Under the pieces are notes generated by a model. The model worked only from the letters and a program-made list of their open reading frames with translations, was not told the DNA's origin and did not search any database. Positions 1 through 9,315 of a stretch of 63,505 nt of DNA are shown piece after piece. Position numbers and translations under genes: made by a program. Source of the stretch: Oscillospiraceae bacterium (GTDB lineage: Bacteria; Bacillota; Clostridia; Saccharofermentanales; Fastidiosipilaceae); NCBI GenBank assembly GCA_029983685.1, contig JASBZA010000009.1, forward strand, positions 1 through 63,505. The letters run 5' to 3'. The first letter of the stretch is position 1. Each line of letters opens with the position of its first letter.

Positions 1-390
1 GGAGCCGTGGTCGCCCATGACCGGGTCAATGACTCGATAAGAATCGGGGAAGTAGTCGCAATAGGTAAGGATCAAGTCAATCTGCTCGGCAGAGCCCAAG
101 AAGCCCGTATAAAGCCCGTCCATGGTGACGCCTAATTCTTTCCAGTTGAGGAAGAAGTCCGCCAAGGTAGGTGTGGTGTCAAAGAAAGTGTAAGAAGGGA
201 AGAGGGTATGGGCCGACAAAACCGAGGTGGGTACGGCACAGGCTTCAATCCCTCCGGCCGATAAAACTGGCAAGGCAACGCCCAAAGAGCAGTTACCGTA
301 ACCGCACATATCGTGGACAGCGGCAACCTTGGGGATTTGCCCCTGGGTTAGGGTCGGGAGGTCGGGACGATTTGAACTTAGATTTTGCAT
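1..390 (-). CDS. Pyridoxamine/pyridoxal kinase, partial (C-terminus beyond window)
   Basis: The reading frame opens at ATG 390 on the minus strand and runs off the left edge, so about 130 N-terminal residues are present. The peptide contains AVHDMCGYGNCSLG near residues 24-37, followed by ACAVPTSVLSAHT, and DPVMGDHG at the cut edge. These are hallmark segments of the ribokinase-fold pyridoxal/pyridoxamine kinases, which use ATP to phosphorylate B6 vitamers in the salvage route to pyridoxal phosphate. The ATG directly abuts the TAA stop of the upstream lipoprotein gene (TAAATG), so the two are almost certainly translated from one mRNA. The ATP-binding C-terminal half cannot be judged here. Confidence 0.88.
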   Translation of the reverse strand, partial: MQNLSSNRPDLPTLTQGQIPKVAAVHDMCGYGNCSLGVALPVLSAGGIEACAVPTSVLSAHTLFPSYTFFDTTPTLADFFLNWKELGVTMDGLYTGFLGSAEQIDLILTYCDYFPDSYRVIDPVMGDHGS

Positions 391-1335
391 TTAATTTTTT
401 CCATCCTTTATTATTAATTTTCTGCTTTCGGAAGGTGCGGTGGACAACTCCAGCTTACCTTCGTAGTCAGGATCTGTTGAGAACCAGAGGCCACGGTTAG
501 CCCTGGACAAGAAAACAATATAGGGGTTTTCGTCATCTTTAGCAACTTGGAAAGTGATATAGGCCAAAGAGGTTTCGCCTACACGTAGGGGTTCCAGGAC
601 TGGGGTGACCGAGCGAAAGAGGCTGATATCGCCGTACATGCGGCCGTCCTCTCTGGCTAGTGAGAAGAAGTAGGGACTGACGCCGACGATTTCTTCATTT
701 TTGGAATCGGTAATCTTGACCAGGACTTGGGCGACCAAATATTCGTTACCCTCATCAGGGGCCGGATTAATGGAACTGGCGTCTTTGACCATCTTCAGCG
801 CATCCTTACCGCGGATGACCTTCTGAACCACAACCTCGGCTCGGAAGGGATCGAAAATTGTCTCATAACCGTCAAAGGGAGCGGCTTCACCTATGGCATA
901 AGGGTTGAACTTAGAACCCTTCCTGTCTTTATCGTTCTTGTTGGGATCCAAGGCATCGATAATGCCTTCCAGGCCGGGCTTAGGCGTGGGTTCCGCATCG
1001 GGTTGGGGCTTGGAAGGCACAGTCGTAATACCGGGCTTTGTAGTGGGTTTGGGTGTTGTGGTGGGGAGCGATTCGGAGCTTGAGGCAGAGCCGGTCTCGG
1101 ACGGCTTACTAGCTTTTGATTCGCTGGTTGTAGCTTCCGTTTTAGACACATCTATACTGGCGGACGTGTCGGAAGAATCCGATACGTCTTCTTTGGTTGT
1201 GCTCGAAGAAGACGTATCCCGGGTATTTTCTTTCGAGGCCGGCGTAGGCGAATCAATGGGTGGCAAGGCCAGGTCACAGGAACTTAAGCTAAGCCCCAGG
1301 CTCAGCGCCACAATCATCAGGAGTTTTTTCTTCAT
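391..1335 (-). CDS. Secreted lipoprotein with Ser/Thr-rich linker and C-terminal beta domain
   Basis: The product has 314 residues. It starts with a lysine-rich signal peptide and a lipobox LSSC (Cys20), so it should be lipid-anchored outside the membrane. Residues about 25-125 are a low-complexity Ser/Thr/Pro/Lys linker, as expected for a wall-spanning stalk. The globular part, about 145-310, looks like an extracellular immunoglobulin-like domain of the DUF4352/DUF5067 kind, with alternating strands and the segment EYLVAQVLVKITD. The exact family is uncertain. It sits between dCMP deaminase (3-bp gap) and pyridoxamine kinase (no gap), so it is in the operon, but that gives no clear function. 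Role unknown. Confidence 0.75.
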   Translation of the reverse strand: MKKKLLMIVALSLGLSLSSCDLALPPIDSPTPASKENTRDTSSSSTTKEDVSDSSDTSASIDVSKTEATTSESKASKPSETGSASSSESLPTTTPKPTTKPGITTVPSKPQPDAEPTPKPGLEGIIDALDPNKNDKDRKGSKFNPYAIGEAAPFDGYETIFDPFRAEVVVQKVIRGKDALKMVKDASSINPAPDEGNEYLVAQVLVKITDSKNEEIVGVSPYFFSLAREDGRMYGDISLFRSVTPVLEPLRVGETSLAYITFQVAKDDENPYIVFLSRANRGLWFSTDPDYEGKLELSTAPSESRKLIIKDGKN

Positions 1336-1338
1336 AGT

Positions 1339-1836
1339 CTAGATATCCTCTACTCGGAAGGACAGGCAAATCTCATCGAGAGGACTTTCAAAAAGTCTGT
1401 AAGAAATACCGGCTGTGTCCATCATCTTCTTAGAGACTTTGACCTGGTCTGTGTCTTTATACTTATCGGATAAATAGATTACTTCTTTAATGCCGGATTG
1501 GATGATAGCCTTGCAGCATTCGTTGCAGGGGAAAAGGCCCACATAGATTCTGCAGCCGGCCAAAGAGGTGCCGGGGTTATTGAGGATGGCATTTAACTCG
1601 GCATGGCAAACATAGGCATATTTAGTATCGGTAAAAGAACCTTCCCGTTCCCAGGGAAAGTGGTCATCGTCTATGCCGATGGGAAAGCCGTTGTAGCCGG
1701 TCGAAATGATTTTGTTTTGTGGGCTTACAATACAGGCACCTACCTGGGTCCCTGGGTCCTTAGACCTTTGGGCGGCCAGCATGGCCACGCCCATGAAATA
1801 ATCATCCCAACTAATATAATCTTGTCTTTTTGTCAT
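1339..1836 (-). CDS. Deoxycytidylate (dCMP) deaminase family protein (ComEB-like)
   Basis: The product is a 165-residue zinc-dependent deaminase. The zinc signature is clear: HAELNAIL supplies the His ligand and the catalytic Glu, and PCNECCK supplies the two Cys ligands. The N-terminus has the usual DYISWDDYFMGVAMLAAQRS segment, and GTQVGACIV follows. The family converts dCMP to dUMP for thymidylate synthesis; in Bacillus the homologue is ComEB. I start at the ATG at 1836, which follows an AAGGTGAG ribosome site, rather than at a GTG nine bases upstream. It is spaced 15 bp after the penicillin-binding protein gene and 3 bp before the lipoprotein gene, consistent with co-transcription. Confidence 0.9.
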   Translation of the reverse strand: MTKRQDYISWDDYFMGVAMLAAQRSKDPGTQVGACIVSPQNKIISTGYNGFPIGIDDDHFPWEREGSFTDTKYAYVCHAELNAILNNPGTSLAGCRIYVGLFPCNECCKAIIQSGIKEVIYLSDKYKDTDQVKVSKKMMDTAGISYRLFESPLDEICLSFRVEDI

Positions 1837-1851
1837 ATTTCTCACCTTATA

Positions 1852-4161
1852 TTAATAGCCGTAGCTCTTGCCGTTGGGCCAGACGGTATCGTTATAGAGA
1901 CGGTTCACAGGAGCACCGGATCCGCTGTGAAGGGGGCATTGCTTGGTCGGTGTGATGGGGCTACCGATCTTAAAATATTCGGTGTAGGCATAGCCTCCAC
2001 ATCCGGGTGAGGCCAAAAGACCCGACTTAGAGCAGACCTGTAGTGCCACGATGCCGGCCGGCTGAGGCCAATCTGCCGGTGCTAAATCTTGATGAATCTC
2101 GTCCATAAAGTCCTTAACCAAGTAATGCATGTTACGCGTTTCATTTTCGTTAATATAGGAGGTCCAGATTCTATTGTCGAAACCATACCAGGCCGTTGTA
2201 GAATAGTAAGGGGTTATATACTCAATCCAAGATGCTAAGTCTTTCTCACCTGTACCTGTTTTAGCCGAAGAAGTAATCTTTTCGCCATTAGCATTATAAA
2301 TCGGACCTAGACGATGAGCTGATGCCAGCATGGTTTCACCTGGAGCGGGTTTTTGCAAAGAGCTTTCCATAATGCGAAGCATCATGTAAGACGTTTCGGG
2401 TGAGAAAACACTGATGTAGTCGGGATTGTTCTCTAAAAGCACAATCCCGTCAGCATCCACCACTTTTGTATAAGATTTGGCAGGTGCGTATTGCCCTCCA
2501 TTAATGAAGGTCTGGTAGGCATTGCCTAACTGCATAGGACTGACACCATAGGAGAACGCACCGGTTGCAATAGCCAGGTCAACGGGGTCATGGGTTAAGT
2601 CGATTCCCATCTTCTTCAAATAGGCCTTAGACCTGTCTACGCCCAGCTGGAAGAGCGTCTTAACCGAAGGAATATTATTGGAGATCTTGACAGCATAGCG
2701 TACGGACATATCACCTAAAAACTCATCTATATACCAGTTGTCAGGCCAGGCTACCCCGGGATTCTGGAAATCCATGAAGACTTCTTCATCTCTGATGATG
2801 GTGGCACCGGTAACAATCTCTTCCTCAATAGCGGGGCCATATACACCCAAAGGCTTAATAGAAGAAGCAGGTGAATTAATAGAGTCGGTCGCTCTGTTGA
2901 AGACAAGATTAGACTCTTTTTTTCCGAAACCGCCTTGCATAGCTACTAGGAGGCCGGTTTGGTTATCGAATACAACCAGACCACCTTGGGGAATTTCCGG
3001 AGTGTTGACATAAAGGGAAGGATCTTTCTGGAAGTAATCAATGTCTGAAAAATAGCGGTCCAGGGGCTCTTGGACCGCCGGATCCAAACTGGAATAAATT
3101 TGCAGACCGCCGTTCATGACCATGGCATTGGCTACGTTGTAGGTGTAACCATATTGGTCCATGAGGTCCCGGGTAACTTCTTGCATGACGTGCTCTTCAA
3201 AATATGTGTTTACACTATAAGTGGACTGGGCCAAAGATTCATGACTGAAGACCAGCTCATAGTTTAAAGCGTCTTCAAACTGCTGAACTGTAATCATATC
3301 TTCTTCTAACATAGCTTGCAGAACGCTTCTTTGGCGTTTCAGCGCATTCTTACGGCCTAATTCGGTCCGGATATTAAAAGAAGCGGGAGACTTAGGGATA
3401 CCGGCCAAAAGAGCACACTCGGGCAGATTCAGTTCGGAGGCGTGCTTGCCGAAATAAGCTTTGGCCGCAGACTCGATACCTACGTAAGAGTTTCCCATAG
3501 GAACATTATTAAGATAGGTATGCATAATATCAGCCTTGCTGAGCTTATTAGTCAGCTGGACGGCACGGTACCATTCCTGGATCTTACGCTGCAATGATAC
3601 TTCGTTGTCACCGGTAATCATCTTCACGGTCTGCTGGGTAATGGTAGAACCGCCGTGTGAGGACTCGCCGAAATTAATCAGGGTCGAAATGACCGCCGAG
3701 ATAATACGCTTAGGATCAATACCCGTGTTGGTCTCAAAAGACCTGTCTTCGATAGCGATAAAAGCCTCATCGATATAAGTATCGGAGACTTCGTGGTAGT
3801 TGACGACTTCACGGTTAATATTTGACGCACCGGTCAGGGTGGCAATCAGTGTACCGTCCTTGTCGTACATGTGGGAGGTTTGTTCTTTAATCTTAAATAG
3901 AGAGTTGGGAATTTCTTCTGTGGTATTGATATAACCGGCCACAATACCCAAACCGGTTCCGCCGACAAAAAGGGTGATAACTAAAAGAATAACAATAAAA
4001 ATCAGGGCAATCCTGCCGGTGAACTTACCGATGATGCCCGGATATGTGATATCACCGGCCGGTTTTTCCGGCCGGCCGGAAATTCTCTTACCTACCCGAT
4101 ATTTTATATGCTGTAATTTGCGCTTTTGTTTTTGATTCCCGGGGCGGGGATTGGATTCCAT
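1852..4161 (-). CDS. Class A penicillin-binding protein (PBP1A-type glycosyltransferase/transpeptidase)
   Basis: The product has 769 residues and makes and cross-links peptidoglycan. A basic cytoplasmic tail is followed by one membrane segment at about residues 50-75. The GT51 domain shows AIEDRSFETNTG (catalytic Glu in the ED pair), GGSTITQQTVK, and LNNVPMGNSYVGIESAAKAY. The transpeptidase domain has the SxxK motif (SPASSIKPLG), SNN in VKISNNIPS, and the KTG box in SAKTGTGEKD. The C-terminus is short and Cys-containing (VCSKSGLLASPGCG), ending without a further domain. An AGGAGG site lies 5 bp before the ATG. A possible minus-strand -10 (TATAAT, 4193-4198) sits in the 62-bp gap to the upstream gene. 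Confidence 0.93.
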   Translation of the reverse strand: MESNPRPGNQKQKRKLQHIKYRVGKRISGRPEKPAGDITYPGIIGKFTGRIALIFIVILLVITLFVGGTGLGIVAGYINTTEEIPNSLFKIKEQTSHMYDKDGTLIATLTGASNINREVVNYHEVSDTYIDEAFIAIEDRSFETNTGIDPKRIISAVISTLINFGESSHGGSTITQQTVKMITGDNEVSLQRKIQEWYRAVQLTNKLSKADIMHTYLNNVPMGNSYVGIESAAKAYFGKHASELNLPECALLAGIPKSPASFNIRTELGRKNALKRQRSVLQAMLEEDMITVQQFEDALNYELVFSHESLAQSTYSVNTYFEEHVMQEVTRDLMDQYGYTYNVANAMVMNGGLQIYSSLDPAVQEPLDRYFSDIDYFQKDPSLYVNTPEIPQGGLVVFDNQTGLLVAMQGGFGKKESNLVFNRATDSINSPASSIKPLGVYGPAIEEEIVTGATIIRDEEVFMDFQNPGVAWPDNWYIDEFLGDMSVRYAVKISNNIPSVKTLFQLGVDRSKAYLKKMGIDLTHDPVDLAIATGAFSYGVSPMQLGNAYQTFINGGQYAPAKSYTKVVDADGIVLLENNPDYISVFSPETSYMMLRIMESSLQKPAPGETMLASAHRLGPIYNANGEKITSSAKTGTGEKDLASWIEYITPYYSTTAWYGFDNRIWTSYINENETRNMHYLVKDFMDEIHQDLAPADWPQPAGIVALQVCSKSGLLASPGCGGYAYTEYFKIGSPITPTKQCPLHSGSGAPVNRLYNDTVWPNGKSYGY

Positions 4162-4223
4162 AGTGCCTCCTATGTCAGTGTTGTGGCCCTATATTATAGA
4201 GTAAAAAGGCGACAGGGGGGAGC

Positions 4224-5420
4224 CTAGTCGGTCAGATCGTCGAAATAGCCCTGGATCCAGATGATAGGTGTGCCCTTGTCACCGGAGCCCGAGGTCAAAT
4301 CGGCCAAAGAACCCAGCAGGTCGGTAATTCTCCTGGGGGTGGTTCCCAAACGCAGAACTTCGGCCTGGGCCTTGACGTTTTCGTCCTTTATACGGATGGC
4401 TTCTTTAATAGCGTCGTCCAAAGCCTGACCCTTGAGGTCGGCGAAGTCGTTATCGGCCAGGTACTTAAGCTTAATTTCGTGGGGGACACCTTCCAGACCG
4501 GCTGTGAAAGCGGGGGAGACCACCGGGTCGGCTAATTCCCAAATCTTACCTACGGGGTCACGGAAAGCACCGTCTCCGTATATCATAGCTTCGATTTTCT
4601 TACCACTCTTTTCGGACAGTCTGCGAGAAATTTCTTCGACAACGGCTTGGCAGTCACGAGGGAAGAGCTTAACGGATTCTTCGGTCGACTTATTGGATCC
4701 CAGAAGTCCGTATTGAGGGTTGTGACCCGAATCGCCAATCGGCTCGGAAAGGATATCTTCTAAGTTATAAAGAGTTTCGGCGCCGGCTTCTTCTAAAAGT
4801 GTCTTGGTTCTGTGGCGAGAATGAATGTCACAGGTCAGGACGTCTTTAACATACTTTAATATAGTAGTCGGATCATTGGCCAAGTACACATCCATTTCGC
4901 AGCCTTCTTCTCGAGCAATGCTCTGGTAAAGGTCAATATAATCAACTCCTGTGAAAGGATGTAGGTTTTGGCCGAAATATTCTCTATATTGTTCCAAGGT
5001 CAGCAGGTCTTGCCAAGGATTGAGCTTAACATCTTCCAAATCATGCTCGGAAATCAGTTGATTGCCGACTTCATCGGAAGGATAGGAGAGTAAGAGGTGA
5101 ATTTTTTTGACACCGCGGGCAATACCGCGAAGATTCACGGAAAAACGGTTACGACTTAATATAGGAAAGATAAGGCCGATTTCACCGGAGGGGAATTTCT
5201 GTCTTACATCCTCTGCAATTTCATCTACTGTAGCGTAGTTGCCTTGAGCCCTGGCTACAACGGCCTCGGTAACGCAGATGACATCTTTATCTCTAAAAGG
5301 TGTGTTTTCACTTTCGTGGGCCTGCCATACGCTGTCTACCACTATATCAACAATGTTGTCTCCCTCTCTGATGATAGGAGCTCTCACACCCCTGGAAACC
5401 GTTCCAAAAAATCTAGTCAT
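4224..5420 (-). CDS. Coenzyme F420-0:L-glutamate ligase-fold protein (CofE-like), role unknown
   Basis: The product has 398 residues when started at the ATG at 5420, which has GAAGGAGGA just upstream; a longer in-frame start at 5453 lacks a ribosome site. The N-terminus, with IREGDNIVDIV and DKDVICVTEAVVARAQG, matches the fold of the F420-0:glutamyl ligase family. Firmicutes commonly carry this long version without making F420. Later segments include GLLGSNKS, IYGDGAFRDPVGKIWELADP and GTTPRRITDLLGSL. In true CofE the enzyme adds glutamate to F420-0 by gamma-linkage. Here the next gene is a penicillin-binding protein, so an amino-acid ligation in envelope or cofactor chemistry is conceivable, but this is inference only. 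Confidence 0.75.
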   Translation of the reverse strand: MTRFFGTVSRGVRAPIIREGDNIVDIVVDSVWQAHESENTPFRDKDVICVTEAVVARAQGNYATVDEIAEDVRQKFPSGEIGLIFPILSRNRFSVNLRGIARGVKKIHLLLSYPSDEVGNQLISEHDLEDVKLNPWQDLLTLEQYREYFGQNLHPFTGVDYIDLYQSIAREEGCEMDVYLANDPTTILKYVKDVLTCDIHSRHRTKTLLEEAGAETLYNLEDILSEPIGDSGHNPQYGLLGSNKSTEESVKLFPRDCQAVVEEISRRLSEKSGKKIEAMIYGDGAFRDPVGKIWELADPVVSPAFTAGLEGVPHEIKLKYLADNDFADLKGQALDDAIKEAIRIKDENVKAQAEVLRLGTTPRRITDLLGSLADLTSGSGDKGTPIIWIQGYFDDLTD

Positions 5421-5444
5421 AAAAAGTCCTCCTTCGAAAAGTGG

Positions 5445-5450
5445 ATTATA
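5445..5450 (-). promoter_or_regulatory. Possible -10 box for the F420-ligase-fold/PBP operon
   Basis: A perfect TATAAT on the minus strand lies 25 bp before the ATG at 5420. No good -35 is visible 16-18 bp upstream. The 279-bp gap (5421-5699) is the divergent control region between this operon and oppA and contains no gene. Confidence 0.35.
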
Positions 5451-5699
5451 CAAAAGGCGGTTTTATTTTACTATAACTTGCGTCTAATGCGTTAAAAAGC
5501 GAACAGAATCCTTACATTATTCACACAACAAGATATCTAAAGGTGATTTCATTCTAAAACTTTCAAGATTTTGTTGAGCTTCAGACTAAAGTCAATAAAT
5601 TAGTCATTTTTCATTCACGATTACTTCAGAATATGTTAGCATATAGAACTAATTAGTTTGCCCAAACGCACACTAAAAATAAGTGATGGAGGAAAAAAG

Positions 5700-8192
5700 A
5701 TGAAGAAATTTGCAAAAGTTTTAGCAGCAGGTATGGCTTTAACACTTTTCGTTTCTGCTTGTGGCGGTGGCAATAAGCCAAACACCACCGGTTCGGCAGG
5801 GACAGATAGCTCTGAACAAGCTAGCGGAAGTAAAAAGCCTTCTGAGACCGGCGATGAAAGTGGGGCTTTTGACGGACCTGTTCACCAAGACCCCAAGGTT
5901 TACACCTATTCTGAGGGTTGGGCAGCCGGTCCTGCTACATGGAGTCCGCACACCTGGGAGACCGATGCTGACAGTTCCTTCCAAGAACTGCTTGACGTCG
6001 GCTTTGTATCTCCGGTTTATGATGCTGAGACGGATAACTATAAGTGGCAGTATGAAATGGCTACAGAGATTAAGGATATTACTGCCGATTTCGCGGATAA
6101 GGAGAAATATGGTATTCCTAATGATGCCAGCGAAGAATATGTATATGAAATCACGTTGAGAGATGATCTCGAGTGGGAAGACGGCACAAAGATTAACGCT
6201 GATAGCTTCGTTTATTCTATGCAGCAATTACTAAGCAGCGAAATGAAGAACTATCGTGCAAACACCTACTTCACGGGTGAGATGGCCCTGGCTAATGCTG
6301 AAGGTTACTTTAATAATGACAAGGTAGGCCAGCCTATCTATAGCGACGTTATTACGGATGACGGTGATGTGTCCGAGGGTGCCACAGCCTACTTCAATGT
6401 GGACCAGCCGGTCTACTTTTTGGGCGATACGGCTACCAAAATGTACGAAGGTGGCTATAAGGAAGCCTTTACGGTTGACGGCGTTGACCTCTATGCTAAG
6501 TATAAGGACAAGGGTTACGTCGAAGTAACAGATGAAGTTCAGCAAGACTTGGCTGCCTTGGCTAAGGCTTTTGGTGATGATAATGAAACCGCTTGGAAAG
6601 AATTTACCGTATTCCAATCCGGTACCTATGAAGAGACTCCTTGGGAAGATGTCGGTTTTGTGAAGACCGGTGATTTATCTTTCCAATACATCCTCCAGAA
6701 TCCTAATTCCGAGTTTAACTTCTTTATTGGAATGGGGGCCGGCAATTGGCTCGTTCACGAAGGCAAGTATGAAGCCGGTAAGAAGAAGGTCGAGAATCTG
6801 GTTGCTACCGATTACTTTACCGATACCGATACGACCATTTCTTATGGACCTTATCGTATGGTGTCTTACGAAAAGGATCGTCAGATTATCTTAGAGAGAA
6901 ATGAAAACTTCTTCGGCTATAAGATTGATGAATACAATAACCAATGGCAAATTGACAACATGCGTTTCGAGATTATTCCTGAGCATGCTACACAGTTGCA
7001 GATGTTCTTACAAGGATCTCTGGACTCTGTCTCTCTTGAAAGTGCCGACATGGAAACTTATAAGATGAGTAACTATCTGGTTTCCACTGCTCGGTCTTAT
7101 ACTCAGAGAATGATTTTTGCAACGAGCCCGGAAACTTTGAAACAGTTAGAGCAAGAAGCCGGTGATGGTGCTAATAAGCAAGTTCTCCAGTATAAGGATT
7201 TCCGTAAAGCTATCTCCCTATCTATTGACAGAGAAAAATTGACGACAGAAGCTACTGCCGGTTACAAGCCCGCGCTCTTCCTCTTCAACAGCCTTTACTA
7301 TTATGATATCGAGAACGATCCGGATTCTGTTTACAGAAATACTCCAGAAGCCAAGCAGGCTATCTTAGACCTTTATGACATCGAAGTCGGTGAAGGTAAG
7401 GATTATCCCGATATTGACACTGCATACGCAGCGATTACAGGTTACGATGTAGACCAGGCTAAGGAACTCTTCCAGTCGGTCTATGAGAAGGCCATTCAGG
7501 ATGGTACCTATACCGATGGTCAGGATGTTAAGATTAATGTTATGGCTACTGCTTCCGACTCCCTTGATGCTGACTACACCAAGCAAAATGATTTGATGAA
7601 TCAATTCGTCGATCAAGCTACTAAGGGTACAGGCTTTGAAGGTAAGATTAGCTTCAAGTATCAATTTGGTGCTCAGAAGCGTTATGAAGACGTTGCTTTA
7701 GGTCGTATCGAGACTATCTTAGGTGCCTGGGGTGGTGCTTACTTCTATCCTTTCTCCACAATTAGAGTCTATACTGAACCTGATTACATGGGAGGTCTCC
7801 AGAAGATTCACGAGTCTAACGGATGGAACCCTACCACGGAGAAACTAACCATCAAGTATGACTTTAAGGGTAACGGTACGGAAGAAGAGCTGACTAAGAC
7901 CTTCCAGGAATGGGCTAAGTCCATCAACGGAGGCGGCGAATATGCCAACAACAAACAAGTCGCTATGGCTATCTTGGCTAAATTGGAAGCCGGTGTCCTG
8001 GGAGCCTATCAGTGCATCCCTTATGGCACAACGACCAGTAACTCCTTGAGATCTATGCGTCTTGAGTATGGTACTTATGTCTGGAACCCCATGTATGCTT
8101 ATGGCGGTCCACGTTTCTATACCTTTACTATGGATGATACGGAGTGGGCCAACTTCATTAAGGAGCAGGGCGGAACTTTGAATTACGCCTAA
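5700..8192 (+). CDS. oppA: Oligopeptide ABC transporter substrate-binding lipoprotein, oversized OppA
   Basis: The product has 830 residues, started at the ATG at 5700 after GATGGAGGAAAAAAG. A start 14 codons earlier has no ribosome site and would bury the signal peptide. The lipobox is VSAC with Cys21, followed by a Gly/Ser/Thr linker. SBP_bac_5-type features include a THEWE-like opening (WSPHTWETDADSS), LRDDLEWEDGTKINADSFVYS, and the later DFRKAISLSIDREKL. Typical OppA proteins are about 540-600 residues, so this one has extra sequence, mainly between about 200 and 350. It captures peptides outside the membrane for the OppBCDF transporter encoded just downstream. A strong terminator separates it from oppB, suggesting more oppA transcript than permease transcript. 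Confidence 0.93.
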   Translation: MKKFAKVLAAGMALTLFVSACGGGNKPNTTGSAGTDSSEQASGSKKPSETGDESGAFDGPVHQDPKVYTYSEGWAAGPATWSPHTWETDADSSFQELLDVGFVSPVYDAETDNYKWQYEMATEIKDITADFADKEKYGIPNDASEEYVYEITLRDDLEWEDGTKINADSFVYSMQQLLSSEMKNYRANTYFTGEMALANAEGYFNNDKVGQPIYSDVITDDGDVSEGATAYFNVDQPVYFLGDTATKMYEGGYKEAFTVDGVDLYAKYKDKGYVEVTDEVQQDLAALAKAFGDDNETAWKEFTVFQSGTYEETPWEDVGFVKTGDLSFQYILQNPNSEFNFFIGMGAGNWLVHEGKYEAGKKKVENLVATDYFTDTDTTISYGPYRMVSYEKDRQIILERNENFFGYKIDEYNNQWQIDNMRFEIIPEHATQLQMFLQGSLDSVSLESADMETYKMSNYLVSTARSYTQRMIFATSPETLKQLEQEAGDGANKQVLQYKDFRKAISLSIDREKLTTEATAGYKPALFLFNSLYYYDIENDPDSVYRNTPEAKQAILDLYDIEVGEGKDYPDIDTAYAAITGYDVDQAKELFQSVYEKAIQDGTYTDGQDVKINVMATASDSLDADYTKQNDLMNQFVDQATKGTGFEGKISFKYQFGAQKRYEDVALGRIETILGAWGGAYFYPFSTIRVYTEPDYMGGLQKIHESNGWNPTTEKLTIKYDFKGNGTEEELTKTFQEWAKSINGGGEYANNKQVAMAILAKLEAGVLGAYQCIPYGTTTSNSLRSMRLEYGTYVWNPMYAYGGPRFYTFTMDDTEWANFIKEQGGTLNYA

Positions 8193-8228
8193 AACCTAAG
8201 TTTTTATTAAATATTAGGTAATTTGTGT

Positions 8229-8267
8229 GCATTGCTGCACTTGGGACAAGTGTAGCAATGCTTTTTT
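8229..8267 (+). terminator. Rho-independent terminator after oppA
   Basis: A 15-bp stem (GCATTGCTGCACTTG paired with CAAGTGTAGCAATGC, one G-T pair) has a 4-base loop and is followed by six Ts. It lies 37 bp past the oppA stop and before a separate promoter for oppB. Confidence 0.88.
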
Positions 8268-8282
8268 AATAAGTCTTACCCC

Positions 8283-8310
8283 TTAACGTGTGGAGACTTT
8301 TTGATATAAT
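8283..8310 (+). promoter_or_regulatory. Promoter for oppBCDF
   Basis: An extended -10 (TGATATAAT, box at 8305-8310) has a weak -35 TTAACG at 8283-8288 with a 16-bp spacer. It lies between the oppA terminator and the oppB start, so the permease genes can be transcribed independently of oppA. Confidence 0.55.
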
Positions 8311-8345
8311 GTACCCTAAGTTTTTGCGGAAAAGGATTGTAATGT

Positions 8346-9314
8346 ATGGACAAGGAAATGGCAAAATATGTTGTTAAGCGTATAATACTGGCCTTAATCA
8401 CGTCTTTTATTATTATGTTTATCAACTTCGTATTTATTAAGATGTTAGAGCCTGAACTTCCCATGATGGGTGCCCAAGCCGAGACGGAAAAAGCACGTCG
8501 AATTGCTTTGGGCTATAATAAACCGATTCTTGTACAATTCGGAATATATATCCGGAATATTGTGACTAGATGGGATTGGGGAACTTCCTGGAAGATTGAT
8601 TACTTAGAGCCCGTGGATAGTCTCTTATTTTCCAGGTTTAAACCTACCATTCTATTGAACGTCTATTCGACGATATTATCAGTCCCGATTGGTATCGGTT
8701 TGGGAATCGTTGCGGCCTTACATAAGAATAAATTTACGGACCATTTTATTTCTACAGCCGTCATGATTTTTATATCAGTACCTTCCTTTGTGTACGCTTT
8801 CTTATTACAGTATACGGTGGGTTTCAGGTTAGGCTGGCTTCCTATAGTCGTTTATTCCCTGCATGATGCCGGAGGCTGGACCACCAAGGCCATGTTTATC
8901 TCGATGATTATGCCGACCTTGGCTCTATCTTTCAATCCGATTGCCTACTATGCGCGTTTTACCCGTGCTGAGCTGGTGGAGTCCCTTACTTCAGACTACA
9001 TGCTTTTGGCTAGGACCAAGGGGCTTAGCAAAGGACAGGCAACGGTAAGACATGCTTTGAAGAATGCGATGGTACCGATTTTACCTACTATTATTGCTAC
9101 TTTTCTAAGTGTTTTGACCGGTTCAATCGTTATCGAAAGGATCTTTGCAGTGGCTGGAGTCGGTAGTCTATCCATAGATGCGATTCGTTTTAGAGACTAC
9201 GACGTCTTTGTGATGACGTCCATGTTTTATTCTGTTTTCGGTTTGACTTTAAGTATCTTAGTAGACCTCAGCTACGGCTTCTTAGATCCAAGAATTAGAA
9301 TGGGGGTACGTTAA
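8346..9314 (+). CDS. oppB: Oligopeptide ABC transporter permease OppB
   Basis: The product has 322 residues and about six membrane helices, beginning with VKRIILALITSFIIMFINFV. The binding-protein-dependent permease signature is present as EAA-loop sequence SDYMLLARTKGLSKGQATVRH (here split: SDYMLLARTKG, then LSKGQATVRHALKNAM). The C-terminus YGFLDPRIRMG is typical of OppB/DppB. It forms half of the transmembrane channel with OppC. The stop is 1 bp before the oppC ATG, so translation is coupled. Length is normal for the family, unlike its partners OppC and OppD. Confidence 0.94.
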   Translation: MDKEMAKYVVKRIILALITSFIIMFINFVFIKMLEPELPMMGAQAETEKARRIALGYNKPILVQFGIYIRNIVTRWDWGTSWKIDYLEPVDSLLFSRFKPTILLNVYSTILSVPIGIGLGIVAALHKNKFTDHFISTAVMIFISVPSFVYAFLLQYTVGFRLGWLPIVVYSLHDAGGWTTKAMFISMIMPTLALSFNPIAYYARFTRAELVESLTSDYMLLARTKGLSKGQATVRHALKNAMVPILPTIIATFLSVLTGSIVIERIFAVAGVGSLSIDAIRFRDYDVFVMTSMFYSVFGLTLSILVDLSYGFLDPRIRMGVR

Positions 9315-9315
9315 T

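Noticed and set aside
905..1342. Plus-strand open frames opposite the Ser/Thr-rich lipoprotein, and similar frames opposite other stalk regions
   Set aside because: They are antisense shadows of low-complexity codons, have no ribosome site and no recognisable protein features.
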